This document shows, piece after piece, positions 1 through 8,975 of a stretch of DNA of 64,000 nucleotides (positions are counted from its first letter, which is position 1; each line of letters opens with the position of its first letter). The notes beneath the pieces were generated by a model, which saw only the letters and a program-made list of their open reading frames with translations, ran no database searches and was not told the DNA's origin. The position numbers were made by a program, and so were the translations under genes. This DNA comes from Mesorhizobium ciceri biovar biserrulae WSM1271 (GTDB lineage: Bacteria; Pseudomonadota; Alphaproteobacteria; Rhizobiales; Rhizobiaceae). Location of the stretch: assembly GCF_000185905.1 (NCBI RefSeq), contig NC_014918.1, positions 186,001 through 250,000 of the forward strand. Reading direction: 5' to 3'.

Positions 1-310
1 CTTCTGCGATCGCGTGAACATCTGCGGCGGCTGTCATGAGATCATACCCGTGCGCCGGCCGATCCGACTGACCCGTGCCGCGCGGATCGATGGCAATCAC
101 GCGCCGCCCTGCGGCAACGAGAAAGGGCATCACATGCCGCCAGGCGTACCAGCTCTGCGGCCAGCCTGGAATAAGGAGGACAGGTCTCCCTTGACCTCCT
201 TCGACATAGTGAAAATGCAGGCCGTTGGCGATCACCGTGCCGTGGGCAAGACTGTGCCAGGACGCGCTCTGGCGGTGTGGCGCCTCGCGAGATTTGAATG
301 CATGAGTCAT
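1..310 (-). CDS. alpha/beta hydrolase, N-terminal part (runs off left edge)
   Basis: On the minus strand an ATG at 310 opens a frame with no stop to base 1, so about 103 N-terminal residues are present. The protein has the alpha/beta-hydrolase opening: a beta-hairpin, then an oxyanion-hole type turn PVLLIPGWPQSW at residues ~38-49 and the IAIDPRGTGQSDRP strand-loop at ~64-77, typical of haloalkane dehalogenase/epoxide hydrolase-like members. A GAGGAA ribosome site lies about 6 bases before the ATG. The catalytic Ser/His are beyond the window, so the reaction cannot be named. It starts 46 bases after the TetR gene on the same strand and is probably its regulated target. Confidence 0.8.
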   Translation of the reverse strand, partial: MTHAFKSREAPHRQSASWHSLAHGTVIANGLHFHYVEGGQGRPVLLIPGWPQSWYAWRHVMPFLVAAGRRVIAIDPRGTGQSDRPAHGYDLMTAAADVHAIAE

Positions 311-328
311 GAAAGCTTCCTCAAATAG

Positions 329-349
329 AGAATGATCATTTCCAAATTT
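329..349. promoter_or_regulatory. second candidate TetR operator, between regulator and hydrolase
   Basis: The 46-base gap between the TetR gene and the hydrolase start holds the perfect palindrome AATGATCATT (331-340). In a 19-base alignment it shares about 15 positions with the core of the operator at 977-998, including the contiguous ATGATCATTTCC. An adjacent CCAAATTTGG is also self-complementary. The most economical reading is a second binding site for the same TetR protein. Confidence 0.5.
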
Positions 350-355
350 GGCAAA

Positions 356-967
356 TCAATCGAGAAGCCGCATCGCCTGATCGACCACACCGGCTATGGA
401 GTTCTGTCCGGTCTTTCCGAGAACCCGGATGCCCTGAGCCACGCACAGCAGCGCGCGTGCAACCGACTCACTGTCGACCTGCTTGGCGATCGACCCGTCC
501 GTCCGGCCCTCGTCGATGAAGCAGCGGAGTTGCTGCTCGCGTGCGTTGAGCAGGCGCCCGATGTGACCCGCGAGTTCCGGGTCAGAGGCCCCGAACTCGA
601 TTCCGCTCGCGACAACCAGACAGCCAGTACGTCCCGTCTCGCCTTGGCTGAGCCTGGCATATTCAGACAACATGCAGCGTACCCGCGCGCGGCCATCGGG
701 AGCATCCCGGAGGGCCGCCAACATCCGTGCATTGCTCCGCTCGACATAGCGGCCAAGCGCTGCGTGGAAAAGCCCTCGTTTATCCTTGAACGCCTTGTAG
801 ATGCTGCCGGCGGTCAGTTTGAGGGCCTCGGAAAGATCGGCGACCGAGCTGGCGCTGTATCCTTGCCGACTGAATAGGACGATCGCGTCGTCAAGCACCT
901 GATCGATCTCGAATTCCCTCGGTCGTCCGGGTCGGGCATTGAGCCGCTCTTTTTCAAAGTCTGTCAT
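356..967 (-). CDS. TetR/AcrR family transcriptional repressor
   Basis: 203 residues, normal for the family. The N-terminal helix-turn-helix lies at about residues 15-62 (GRPREFEIDQVLDDAIVLF, then SVADLSEALKLTAGSIYKAF), and the C-terminal ligand domain carries the CRCF-type pattern RTGCLVVASGIEFG. It starts at an ATG that faces a 22-base near-palindrome at 977-998, a likely autoregulatory operator. The hydrolase gene follows 46 bases downstream in the same direction, so the unit is probably a regulator plus its detoxifying enzyme. The ligand is unknown; a hydrophobic or electrophilic compound handled by the hydrolase is an inference. Confidence 0.9.
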   Translation of the reverse strand: MTDFEKERLNARPGRPREFEIDQVLDDAIVLFSRQGYSASSVADLSEALKLTAGSIYKAFKDKRGLFHAALGRYVERSNARMLAALRDAPDGRARVRCMLSEYARLSQGETGRTGCLVVASGIEFGASDPELAGHIGRLLNAREQQLRCFIDEGRTDGSIAKQVDSESVARALLCVAQGIRVLGKTGQNSIAGVVDQAMRLLD

Positions 968-976
968 CGCGCATGA

Positions 977-998
977 TTAGGATATGATCATTTCCTAA
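977..998. promoter_or_regulatory. TetR operator (22-bp near-perfect palindrome)
   Basis: TTAGGA-T-ATGATCAT-T-TCCTAA: all positions pair between the two halves except one central T/T pair. It lies 10-31 bases upstream of the TetR start codon, where an autoregulatory operator is expected. A related sequence recurs at 329-349. Confidence 0.75.
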
Positions 999-1086
999 GT
1001 CAAGCCCATTGCGTCAAGCCCGTTTCAGCACGCCCACGGAGCGCAGACCTTGCGGGCCGCCGCCCTGGGTCGGGGAATTCAGCGCG

Positions 1087-2259
1087 TCATGCCTGGCTCG
1101 ATTGCCATGACCGCAGCGGCGTATTCGCCGATGTCTGGATGGCGCTGAACAGATCGACCACGCTCTGCGGGGCAGTGTTGTCAAAGAACCGCTCGAGATT
1201 CTGCGCCGCTTCCTGGGCCACCTTGCCGCTTCGTGGGAAGAGTCTCTTTTCGTAGACACTGAGCGCCGATTCGACGTCATCAGGATAGGCAAGGAGCGCC
1301 CGGGCAAGCTCCGCACCATCAAGCATGGCAAGGTTGGCGCCTTCACCGGAGAATGGGGACATCAGATGCGCGGCATCGCCGAGTAAAGTTGCGCCTGGCA
1401 CCCGGCTCCAGCGATGTCCCACCGGGAGCGCATGGATCGGTCGAAGCACTGGATCGGCTTCGCAGTCCGTGATCAGGGCAGTCAGCTGCGAGGCCCATCC
1501 TTCGAATTGCCCGGCGATACGAGCCAGCCCAGCTTCAGCGTCACTGAAATCGATCGAAGCGATCCAGTCTTCCGGTTTGTTCAAGGCGACGTAGACATGA
1601 AGACTTCCGTCGGCATTGCGATGCGCCAGGATACCTTTGCCGGGCGCAACGGCCATCAGCGTGCCGCTGCCGATCGCCTCTGCGCTTGCCTTGTGGCGCG
1701 TGTCGCCATCGAAAAGGAATGTCTCGACGAAACACGTTCCTGTGTAGGCCGGCTTTGAATCAGAAAGCAGTGGACGGACCTTCGACCACGCGCCATCGGC
1801 CCCAATGATAAGGTCGCAGGTCACCTTTGAGCCGTCCATGAAGGTGATCTCATGGCCATTATCCTCGGTAGCTGCCACGGACGTGACCTTATGGTTCCAA
1901 TGGATCATATCGGCGGGGATCGAATCGATCAGCATCTTGCGAAGTTCGCCCCGGTCCACTTCAGGACGCTCGCCGCTGTGGCTGCCCGGCCTGTCGAACA
2001 GGATATGGAAGTCCTTGTCGACAATCCGTTTTGCATCTTCGCCAGGACGGACGAGCTGAAGAAACGAGTCAAACAGACCTGCGGATTTGAGGGCGAGCTG
2101 ACCGTTGTATGCGTGAATGCCGAGAAGTCCCCCCTGCGCTCTCGAGGCAGAGGAGGCGTCGGCTTCATAGACCGTGGCTGAAACGCCATGGACATGAAGA
2201 ACGCGGGCAAGCGTGAGGCCACCAAGGCCCGCGCCAATGATTGCAATACGATTTCGCAT
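1087..2259 (-). CDS. FAD-dependent monooxygenase, TetX/PHBH-like
   Basis: 390 residues from the ATG at 2259, preceded by a TTGGAG ribosome site; a longer upstream frame lacks support. The FAD-binding Rossmann motif [17 protein letters not shown] opens the protein (residues ~9-25), [14 protein letters not shown] is the DG motif (~150-163), and [19 protein letters not shown] is the GD/FAD-ribose motif (~280-298). This order is that of class A flavoprotein monooxygenases. The sequence is closest in feel to TetX-type enzymes, which hydroxylate and inactivate tetracyclines, but many relatives act on other aromatics. It has no co-oriented partner gene. A resistance function is not shown. Confidence 0.85.
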   Translation of the reverse strand: MRNRIAIIGAGLGGLTLARVLHVHGVSATVYEADASSASRAQGGLLGIHAYNGQLALKSAGLFDSFLQLVRPGEDAKRIVDKDFHILFDRPGSHSGERPEVDRGELRKMLIDSIPADMIHWNHKVTSVAATEDNGHEITFMDGSKVTCDLIIGADGAWSKVRPLLSDSKPAYTGTCFVETFLFDGDTRHKASAEAIGSGTLMAVAPGKGILAHRNADGSLHVYVALNKPEDWIASIDFSDAEAGLARIAGQFEGWASQLTALITDCEADPVLRPIHALPVGHRWSRVPGATLLGDAAHLMSPFSGEGANLAMLDGAELARALLAYPDDVESALSVYEKRLFPRSGKVAQEAAQNLERFFDNTAPQSVVDLFSAIQTSANTPLRSWQSSQA

Positions 2260-2581
2260 TTTTAGCGCTCCAATGCATCCGTCGGAATGACGGTTGCCAT
2301 CAGTCTGACGCATCGTCAGACGGTTGCTCTCGGAGACGCTGGCCGAACCGTGCTGTGCACAGTTGACGTGTACTCGACTGCCTGACGAAGGTGACAGTGG
2401 TCAGGCAGTTGTTTTTCGCGACGGAGCCTAGAATAGGTCGGCTCCTTGCACGAAACAAGGTCCCGCTTCCCAGAAGCCACCCCGGTTTGTAGAAGGCCTT
2501 TCGCAGCCAATATCCCGCAGTGGCGCGCTTGAAAGACAGGACAAAGGCTGGTCGGTCTACGACCTGACACGACTCCGATTA
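2260..2581. other. 322-bp intergenic stretch with a strong hairpin
   Basis: No convincing gene. The one notable object is an inverted repeat, ACTGCCTGAC (2377-2386) and GTCAGGCAGT (2400-2409), with a 13-base loop, followed on the plus strand by TTGTTTTT. It has the form of a rho-independent terminator read on the plus strand, yet no plus-strand gene precedes it. Confidence 0.4.
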
Positions 2582-3166
2582 TCAGGAGGAGCCGTTTTCC
2601 GCGTCCATTTCCGCTATATCCTGGAACCTGTCGGCAATCCTGGCGTGAACGCGTCCGCCGTTGGCTGCACCAATGGCAACCAGCACTTCATCGGCACCCG
2701 GTGCATCGGCGATCTGGAAGTTCGCGGTGATGAAATGCGAGCGCCTCCCGTTCTCGCTCTTGTGCATCATTGGCAGTGACAACAACGCCCCCGCGGCATT
2801 TCTAGTGTTGCAGAATTCGAGATAGGTGGTGCCGCCGACGGCATCGCGGAACAGATTGCCAAAGCGCAGCGTGTGGATCAGTGCCGAGGCATGTTCGATC
2901 TCGCCATTGAGGCCGACAGCCGCAGCCTTGCCGTAGGATTCGATCTCCGCCGTCGGCATCAGTGCAATCAGCCGTCGGGTCAGTTCGGCGCCGAGCCTGG
3001 GGGCGATGTCGATGATCTCGGGGCGAAGGTTTTCGACGAAGCCCCGTCCCATCCACGGGTTCTTCAACACGGCGGCGACGACGATCGATGTGACCGGTTT
3101 GCCAGCGACCTTGCCGCCCTCGATCAGAACCTCGTCGATGAAGGTGCAGACTTTCCTGATTTCCAT
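2582..3166 (-). CDS. AA_synth (DUF1185) family protein, cluster 1
   Basis: 194 residues from the ATG at 3166 (an in-frame TTG lies three codons earlier). It is recognised by comparison with the paralogue at 28464-29051. Both share IRKV..ENTLIEGGK-type N-termini, NPW.GRGF, YGKAA..G..GEIEHASALIHTL.FGN, GRRSH and a C-terminal IADRFQD/IGDRYQD. The Pfam name 'amino acid synthesis' is historical; the biochemical role is not known. The gene is divergent from the PucR-type regulator at 3365 and belongs with catabolic cluster 1, since the paralogue sits inside the equivalent operon in cluster 2. That recurring association is the best evidence for a role in the same pathway. Confidence 0.8.
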   Translation of the reverse strand: MEIRKVCTFIDEVLIEGGKVAGKPVTSIVVAAVLKNPWMGRGFVENLRPEIIDIAPRLGAELTRRLIALMPTAEIESYGKAAAVGLNGEIEHASALIHTLRFGNLFRDAVGGTTYLEFCNTRNAAGALLSLPMMHKSENGRRSHFITANFQIADAPGADEVLVAIGAANGGRVHARIADRFQDIAEMDAENGSS

Positions 3167-3364
3167 TCGCGCCAACGGTCCTTCCTGCCCAAACTCGAAA
3201 GGGCCAGGCTAGGAAGGCGCGCACCACGCGTCTTCCTCTGCTTCAGAGGAAAAACCGGATGTCTCGCTCTCGGAAGACGTGTAGCTTCACTCGGCCGCGA
3301 ATTGCTTATATCGGCGCTCGCAGTGCCAACAGGAACAGATCGGTCAGCCGGAACAGTCGCACCA

Positions 3365-5170
3365 GTGAACCATCAGTCGCAAATCCTGTCGTTACGCGAC
3401 GCCGCCAGCCTGATCAACTCAGGCGGCGATCTCAGCACGGTGTTGCGTGATCTGGTGCTGGCCGCCTGCCGGCATGCCGGATGGACGATGGGGTCGATCA
3501 TGAGCATCGACGCACCGCATGGCCATGCTTACGTGATCGTTCGCCATGACCCGACCTTGATCCAGCGGTCGCTCCCCGACCGCTGGGAACTCGCCACCAG
3601 TCCGTCGATCGTCGCCCTGCAACGCAACGAGGCCGTCTATATCAGGGATGCCCGGGTCTCGGAGGAGTTTCCTGGCTATCGCATAGAGGCTTTCGAACGC
3701 GACTACCGCAGCGTTCTGGTAATGCCGATGAGTTGCGTCGACGAGGCCGGAAGGCCGATGGTGCTCAGCGTCATCTCGCGAGAGATCATGGACGTCAGCG
3801 CCGACGATCTCGCCTTCATCGGGATGATCGTCCATCTCGGTGAAATCGCTGTCGAGAAACAGCACAAGCTGCGCGAGGAGAAGCGTGCATCGGAACGGCT
3901 CCAGCAGGCGCTCCAGGCACACACGTCGCTGCTGCAGCAGGCCTTGGCCGAAAGCTCGATGCCTTCGCTTGCAGGCAGGATCGCAGCACTTGTGCCCAAC
4001 CCCGTCGTCGTGGTCGATTTCACCGCCAACCTGATCGTCGCCAGCCGCTCACCGAGCGAGAAGCATTTCGACGACGCGGCCTGGCAGCTTGCCGCCAGCA
4101 CCAGCCTGCACCGGCAGATCATGAAGGTCGCGCGGTCGGCGGTGGATCAGCCGCACAGCGAGGCTCATACATTCTTCCTCGACGACGGCATGCGCCGTCT
4201 GCGTCTCACCGCGAAGATCGAACCGTTGAGCGTTGATGCCGAGGCTGTCGGGGCAATGGTCATCTTCACCATGCAGGAGCCCTTCAGCCAGCTCGACCTG
4301 CTCCTGCTCGACAGTGCCAAATTCGCGCTCAGCGTCCAGATGATGCGCAGCTTCATCCGCTTCCGATTCGAGACACGCACGCTGACGGAGTTGTTCATGG
4401 AGGTGGTCGAGCATCGCTGGCACGACCCCGCCGATGTAATGCAGCGGGCGCAGCGGCTTGGCGTAGGGCTGGCATCACCAAAGCAGATGATCCTCATCGA
4501 TCTGCCTGAAGCCGCCCAAAGCAGCGCCGGACGTCTGGTCGATCCGCATCATGCGGTGATCCGGTTGCTGCAGCAGAACTCGGTCGCGGCTGACATCATC
4601 GTCGTCGACAATGGCCTCGTCTGCCTGATCCCGGCTGAGCTGGGCGAAGACAGGAACCGTATCGCCAAGCTGCTGCGCAAGGTTGCCGAGGAACTGGGGC
4701 GCCAATTCGGCCAGGAACCGTTCGTCGTTCTTTCCGGTCTCTGCACCAAACTTGCGGACTATCCCCCGGCATGGGATCGCTGCCGGCGCATGATCCGTAT
4801 CGGACGCTCGTTCGGCCGGACCGGCGTCTTTGCCAGCCAGGATTTCGGCCCGCTGCCGATGCTGATCGCGGCCGCCGAGGTGGAGGATGTGCGGAGCTTC
4901 GTGCAGGACAGTGTCGGCGCCATCGCCGATCACGATCGCCAGCACGGCACCCCCTATATGGAGACGTTGTTCTCTTATCTGCGCGAAGGCTGCCGCAGCC
5001 AGGCCTGCGCTGATGCGATGGGGCTGCACGTGACCACCTTGCGGTACCGGCTGGCGCGCATCCAGGAACTGTTCGGTGTCGATCTCGATACCCCTGAGCG
5101 GCGCTTTGCTTTCGAGCTCGCCATCCGCTTGCGCGAGGTCATCGACAACCGCGATTCGGTCGAAAAATAG
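3365..5170 (+). CDS. PucR/CdaR-type transcriptional activator with GAF domain
   Basis: About 601 residues from a GTG at 3365. The frame is open further upstream, but that part lies antisense to the AA_synth gene and makes poor protein, so the GTG beginning MNHQSQILSLRD is preferred. An N-terminal GAF-like sensor spans ~10-160. A central region is followed by a CdaR GGDEF-like segment, and the C-terminus (~555-600) is the PucR helix-turn-helix: GLHVTTLRYRLARIQELFGV. Proteins of this plan activate purine, sugar-acid or aromatic catabolism in response to a ligand. It sits 190 bases upstream of the cluster 1 operon and is its likely regulator. The start codon is uncertain. Confidence 0.75.
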   Translation: MNHQSQILSLRDAASLINSGGDLSTVLRDLVLAACRHAGWTMGSIMSIDAPHGHAYVIVRHDPTLIQRSLPDRWELATSPSIVALQRNEAVYIRDARVSEEFPGYRIEAFERDYRSVLVMPMSCVDEAGRPMVLSVISREIMDVSADDLAFIGMIVHLGEIAVEKQHKLREEKRASERLQQALQAHTSLLQQALAESSMPSLAGRIAALVPNPVVVVDFTANLIVASRSPSEKHFDDAAWQLAASTSLHRQIMKVARSAVDQPHSEAHTFFLDDGMRRLRLTAKIEPLSVDAEAVGAMVIFTMQEPFSQLDLLLLDSAKFALSVQMMRSFIRFRFETRTLTELFMEVVEHRWHDPADVMQRAQRLGVGLASPKQMILIDLPEAAQSSAGRLVDPHHAVIRLLQQNSVAADIIVVDNGLVCLIPAELGEDRNRIAKLLRKVAEELGRQFGQEPFVVLSGLCTKLADYPPAWDRCRRMIRIGRSFGRTGVFASQDFGPLPMLIAAAEVEDVRSFVQDSVGAIADHDRQHGTPYMETLFSYLREGCRSQACADAMGLHVTTLRYRLARIQELFGVDLDTPERRFAFELAIRLREVIDNRDSVEK

Positions 5171-5361
5171 CATCGTTCCAGCCTCCGCCGTGCGGACTGT
5201 TTCCAGCTTGGGTATCTTCCCTGCCGTTTGCGTTGTTGTCCGCGATCCTTGCTCGCAAACACAGCAGCCTCTCTGCCTACTGTTCCTATCAACAGGAGGA
5301 AGAACGGCTGCAGGTCAGCGGCTAACGTCTCGCGCAATACGAAGAGGGAACACGAGGCCAG

Positions 5362-6354
5362 ATGCTGACGACTCCACAGCCAACGATCGATCCGATTGCA
5401 CTGAGAAGGGCATTCGGAACCTTCGTGACCGGCGTCACAGTCATCACCACCCGCGACGCCGATGGCACGCCGCGCGGCATGACGGCCAACTCCTTTACGT
5501 CGGTCTCGCTTGATCCGCCGCTGCTTCTGGTTTGCGTCGGCAAGGCCGCTGCCAGCTATGCCGCGTTCAACGCGTCCGACTCCTTCGCGGTCAATCTTTT
5601 GCATGAGGGGCAGACTGACGTCTCGGCGGTCTTCGCCTCGAAGGCGCACGACAAGTTCGGCTCGATCAGCCATGACCGTGTCCACACCGGGGCGCCAATC
5701 CTCAACGAATGCCTGACCTGGTTCGACTGCACCGTGCACAACCGCGTCGATGCCGGCGACCATGTCGTTCTCATCGGCGCCGTGCAGGCGTTTGGCACCA
5801 GTCCGTCGGCACCGCTCGGCTTTTGCCGCGGACGCTATGCCTCGGTGAAGGATCCACTGCCACCGGGCTGGCTTGCTTCCCACTCGATGATCGTCGGCTA
5901 TTTGATCGAAGCCGAAGGCAACATCCTGTTGCGCGCCGACGGCAAGGGCGGCTGGGTGCTGCCCAGCGCCAAGAGCCGCAAGGCGGAAAACGAACTCAAG
6001 CTCGAAGGCGGCGACGCACTGACGCTGCTTCCGGATGAGACGTTTCTTTATTCCGTCTTCGATGTCGCCGACAGCGATCCCGGCTACCTCATCTATCGCG
6101 CCCGGCTCTCCGGCGCTTCCGCCGCCCTCACATTGCCCGCGGGATTCAAGTTCTTTCCGCTGGCGGACCTTCCCTACGAAGACATTCCGGCGCGCGAAAT
6201 CCGCGCGCTGCTGCGCCGCTACAGCCGCGAGCGGCACGACGAGCGCTTCAGCATCTACATGGATTCGGGCGATGGCGGGCGTCTCGCCAGCATTGATGGC
6301 GGTTCGAAGCCATGGATGCAAAGCCCCAAGGACGCCGAACAGGAACAGCCATGA
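5362..6354 (+). CDS. flavin reductase with degenerate Nudix-like tail
   Basis: 330 residues. Residues ~10-165 are a flavin reductase (HpaC/RutF/DIM6 type): RRAFGTFVTGVTVIT, MTANSFTSVSLDPPLLLVCV, FAVNLLHEGQ and the HxxxxG-type GDHVVLIGAV are all present. Residues ~170-315 form a second domain with the beta-strand rhythm of Nudix proteins (GGWVLPSA...) but without the REUxEExGU metal box, so it is not expected to hydrolyse nucleotides. It would supply FMNH2 to the LLM monooxygenase two genes downstream. Its stop overlaps the ATG of the next gene (ATGA). In cluster 2 the same two domains are fused behind an alpha/beta hydrolase. Confidence 0.85.
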   Translation: MLTTPQPTIDPIALRRAFGTFVTGVTVITTRDADGTPRGMTANSFTSVSLDPPLLLVCVGKAAASYAAFNASDSFAVNLLHEGQTDVSAVFASKAHDKFGSISHDRVHTGAPILNECLTWFDCTVHNRVDAGDHVVLIGAVQAFGTSPSAPLGFCRGRYASVKDPLPPGWLASHSMIVGYLIEAEGNILLRADGKGGWVLPSAKSRKAENELKLEGGDALTLLPDETFLYSVFDVADSDPGYLIYRARLSGASAALTLPAGFKFFPLADLPYEDIPAREIRALLRRYSRERHDERFSIYMDSGDGGRLASIDGGSKPWMQSPKDAEQEQP

Positions 6355-7862
6355 AGACGTCAGTCAAATCGATCGAGAATTCCCACCAGCAGCTGTTCAT
6401 CGGCGGCGGTTTCGTCGCACCGAAAGGCGGGCAATATATTCCAAGCTACGATCCAACGACCGCCAGGTCCTGGTATGAACTGGCCGAGGCCGACGCATCC
6501 GATGTCGATGCCGCTGTGGCCTCTGCGCGAGCAGCCTTTGCCGATCCGGCTTGGCGCCGCATGACCCAGACCGACCGCGGCAAGCTCGTCTATCGCCTGG
6601 CGGAACTGGTGTTCGAACATGCCGACGAGCTGGCGCTGATCGAGACACGCGACAATGGCAAGCTGCTCAAGGAGATGCGGGCGCAGATGCGCGCCATGCC
6701 AGATTCCTACAGCTATTTCGCCGGGATGGCCGACAAGCTGCTGGGCGACACCATCCCCGTCAACAAGCTTGACATGCTGAACTTCAACATGCGCGAGCCG
6801 CTTGGCGTCGTCGGCATGATCACGCCGTGGAACTCGCCGCTGATGCTGCTCACCGGCACCTTGGCCCCGTGCCTTGCCATCGGTAACACCGTTGTCATCA
6901 AGCCGTCCGAACACGCCACCGCCTCGACGTTGGCGCTGGCCGAACTGATCATGGAAGCCGGCTTCCCCGCCGGCGTCGTCAATGTCGTGACCGGCACCGG
7001 CACCAGCGCCGGCGACGCGCTGACGCGTCATCCCGACATCGCCAAGATCGTCTTCACTGGCAGCACGGCCACCGGCCGGCGCATTGCCGCAAATGCTGCG
7101 GCGAACCTGGTTTCGTGCCAGATGGAGCTTGGCGGGAAATCGCCTCAGGTCGTCTTTGCCGATGTCGACATGGACCATGCCGTCGACGGCGTCGTCTCCG
7201 GCATCTTCGCCGCCGCCGGCCAGAGCTGCGTTGCCGGATCGCGCTGCTTCGTCGAGGCCAGTATCTATGACCGTTTCGTCGACGCGCTGGTCGAGCGCGC
7301 CAGGCGGGTCAGGGTGGGCCACCCCCTGAATGACGATACCGACATGGGTCCGCTGGCGCTGTCGGCACAACTTGCCAAAGTTGAAAGCTACGTCGCCTCG
7401 GGCGTCCATCAGGGGGCGAGGATCGCGGCCGGTGGCCGCAGACCGCAATCGGCCGAGCTCGCGGAAGGCTGGTATTTCGAGCCGACCGTCATGGTCGACG
7501 CCCGCAACGACATGGACTTCATGCAGGAGGAGATCTTTGGTCCGGTTGTCGGCGTGGTTCCTTTCTCGTCGGAAGAGGAGATGACCGCGCTCGCCAATGA
7601 CACGCGCTACGGACTGTCCTCCGGCATCTGGACCAAGGACATCGACCGCGCGCTGCGCTTTGCCCGCAATGTCGATGCCGGAACCGTCTGGATCAACACC
7701 TATCGCGCCTCGTCGTTCATGTCGGCCAATGGCGGCTTCAAGGAAAGCGGCTATGGCCGCAGGGGAGGCTTCGACGTGATGGAGGAGTTCTCGCGGCTGA
7801 AGAACATCATGATCGATTATTCCGGGCTCATGCAGGACCCATTTGTCATCCGCCTGCGCTGA
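6351..7862 (+). CDS. aldehyde dehydrogenase (cluster 1)
   Basis: 503 residues from the ATG overlapping the previous stop; the frame extends further upstream only inside the reductase gene. NAD(P)-dependent ALDH superfamily: the ITPWNSPL motif, TGSTATGRRI nucleotide loop, catalytic Glu in MELGGKSPQVVF, catalytic Cys in GQSCVAGSR and the EEIFGPVVGV C-terminal motif are intact. It presumably oxidises an aldehyde released by the LLM monooxygenase to a carboxylate. Its counterpart in cluster 2 is 31888-33357. The substrate is unknown. Confidence 0.93.
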   Translation: MKTSVKSIENSHQQLFIGGGFVAPKGGQYIPSYDPTTARSWYELAEADASDVDAAVASARAAFADPAWRRMTQTDRGKLVYRLAELVFEHADELALIETRDNGKLLKEMRAQMRAMPDSYSYFAGMADKLLGDTIPVNKLDMLNFNMREPLGVVGMITPWNSPLMLLTGTLAPCLAIGNTVVIKPSEHATASTLALAELIMEAGFPAGVVNVVTGTGTSAGDALTRHPDIAKIVFTGSTATGRRIAANAAANLVSCQMELGGKSPQVVFADVDMDHAVDGVVSGIFAAAGQSCVAGSRCFVEASIYDRFVDALVERARRVRVGHPLNDDTDMGPLALSAQLAKVESYVASGVHQGARIAAGGRRPQSAELAEGWYFEPTVMVDARNDMDFMQEEIFGPVVGVVPFSSEEEMTALANDTRYGLSSGIWTKDIDRALRFARNVDAGTVWINTYRASSFMSANGGFKESGYGRRGGFDVMEEFSRLKNIMIDYSGLMQDPFVIRLR

Positions 7863-7901
7863 GCATCACCCACACCGACCACAAAGGACGGGACAACAGA
7901 A

Positions 7902-8975
7902 ATGAAATTTGCAGTGTCGCTGACCATGGAGCGCTTCTCGCCCGACATGCCGATGTCGAAGGTGAAGAGCAATCTGCTCGAGCTGGCGCAGATGGCCGAC
8001 GCGGGCGGCTTCGAGACGCTGTGGACGGCAGAGCATCATACGATCGAGTGCACCATCTCGCCCAATCCGTTGATGACCCTGACCTGGCTGGCGCAGCACA
8101 CGCAGCAGATCCGGCTTGGCACCTCGACGCTGGTGGCGCCGTACTGGAGCCCGATCCGACTGGCTGGCGAAGCCGCCCTTTGCGATCACCTGACCGGCGG
8201 CAGGCTGGAGTTCGGCATAGCCCGTGGCTCCTATCAATACGAGTTCGACCGCATGGCCGGCGGCATGCCACAGCAGGAGGGCGTCGCCTACCTCAAGGAA
8301 CTGGTGCCGGCGGTGAAGAAACTGTGGGCCCATGACTATGCCCATGACGGCCACTATTGGAAGTTTCCGCTGGCCGCGGGCGTGCCCAAGCCATTGCAGA
8401 AGCCGCATCCGCCGATCTGGGTGGCGGCACGTGACCCTGGCACATTCGACTGGGCGGTAGGCATCGGTGCCAACATCCTGTCGACGCCGCTTTCAGCGCC
8501 CGCGGCCGAGATTGCCGTGCTCGGCGAAAAATTTCGCAAGGCGGTCGCCGACCATCCGGAAGTGCCGCGCCCACGCCTGATGATGCAACGCCGCACCTGC
8601 ATCTACGATCGCCCGGAGGACTGGGAAGTCGCGGTCCGCCACGCCATCGACTACGGGCGCTCCTTCGAGAACCTCTTCCAGAACATCGGCACGGTAAAGA
8701 ACGGTTTCCCCGAGGCTGTGCCTTATGAAAGCGTCAAGGGCAAGGACAACTACAATCCAGAGAGCATCCGCAAGAACCTGATGTTTGGCACCCCAGGCGA
8801 GATCATCGAGAAGCTCGAGGATTATGAGGCCGCGGGCGTCGACCAGTACTGCCTGGGACTCACCTTCAACCTGCCGTTCGAGCTGCAGAAGAAGACGATC
8901 AGGCTGTTCGTCGATGAGGTCATGCCGCACTTCGCCACGCGGGATCGCACCAGGGCTGTCGCGGTGGGGCACTGA
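7902..8975 (+). CDS. LLM class flavin-dependent monooxygenase (cluster 1)
   Basis: 357 residues, a TIM-barrel luciferase-like protein. ETLWTAEHH, TISPNPLMTLTWLAQHT, IRLGTSTLVAPYWSPIRLAGEAA, GRLEFGIARGSYQYEF and PPIWVAARDP are family landmarks. It uses reduced FMN made by a separate reductase, here encoded at 5362-6354, to insert one oxygen atom; family reactions include ring opening and C-N or C-S bond cleavage. It is closely similar in plan to the paralogue at 30840-31877. The stop overlaps the ATG of the hydrolase gene by one base, so the two are probably translated together. Confidence 0.92.
   Translation: MKFAVSLTMERFSPDMPMSKVKSNLLELAQMADAGGFETLWTAEHHTIECTISPNPLMTLTWLAQHTQQIRLGTSTLVAPYWSPIRLAGEAALCDHLTGGRLEFGIARGSYQYEFDRMAGGMPQQEGVAYLKELVPAVKKLWAHDYAHDGHYWKFPLAAGVPKPLQKPHPPIWVAARDPGTFDWAVGIGANILSTPLSAPAAEIAVLGEKFRKAVADHPEVPRPRLMMQRRTCIYDRPEDWEVAVRHAIDYGRSFENLFQNIGTVKNGFPEAVPYESVKGKDNYNPESIRKNLMFGTPGEIIEKLEDYEAAGVDQYCLGLTFNLPFELQKKTIRLFVDEVMPHFATRDRTRAVAVGH

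Noticed and set aside
975..1346. Possible small minus-strand gene before the FAD monooxygenase end
   Set aside because: The frame is a shadow of the monooxygenase gene in another phase; Arg/Ser-rich with no family features.
1087..2259. Calling the FAD monooxygenase a tetracycline resistance gene
   Set aside because: Shared class A monooxygenase motifs do not establish TetX activity; many soil homologues act on other aromatics.
4975..6321. 448-codon minus-strand frame
   Set aside because: Antisense to the end of the PucR gene and the flavin reductase; no motifs.
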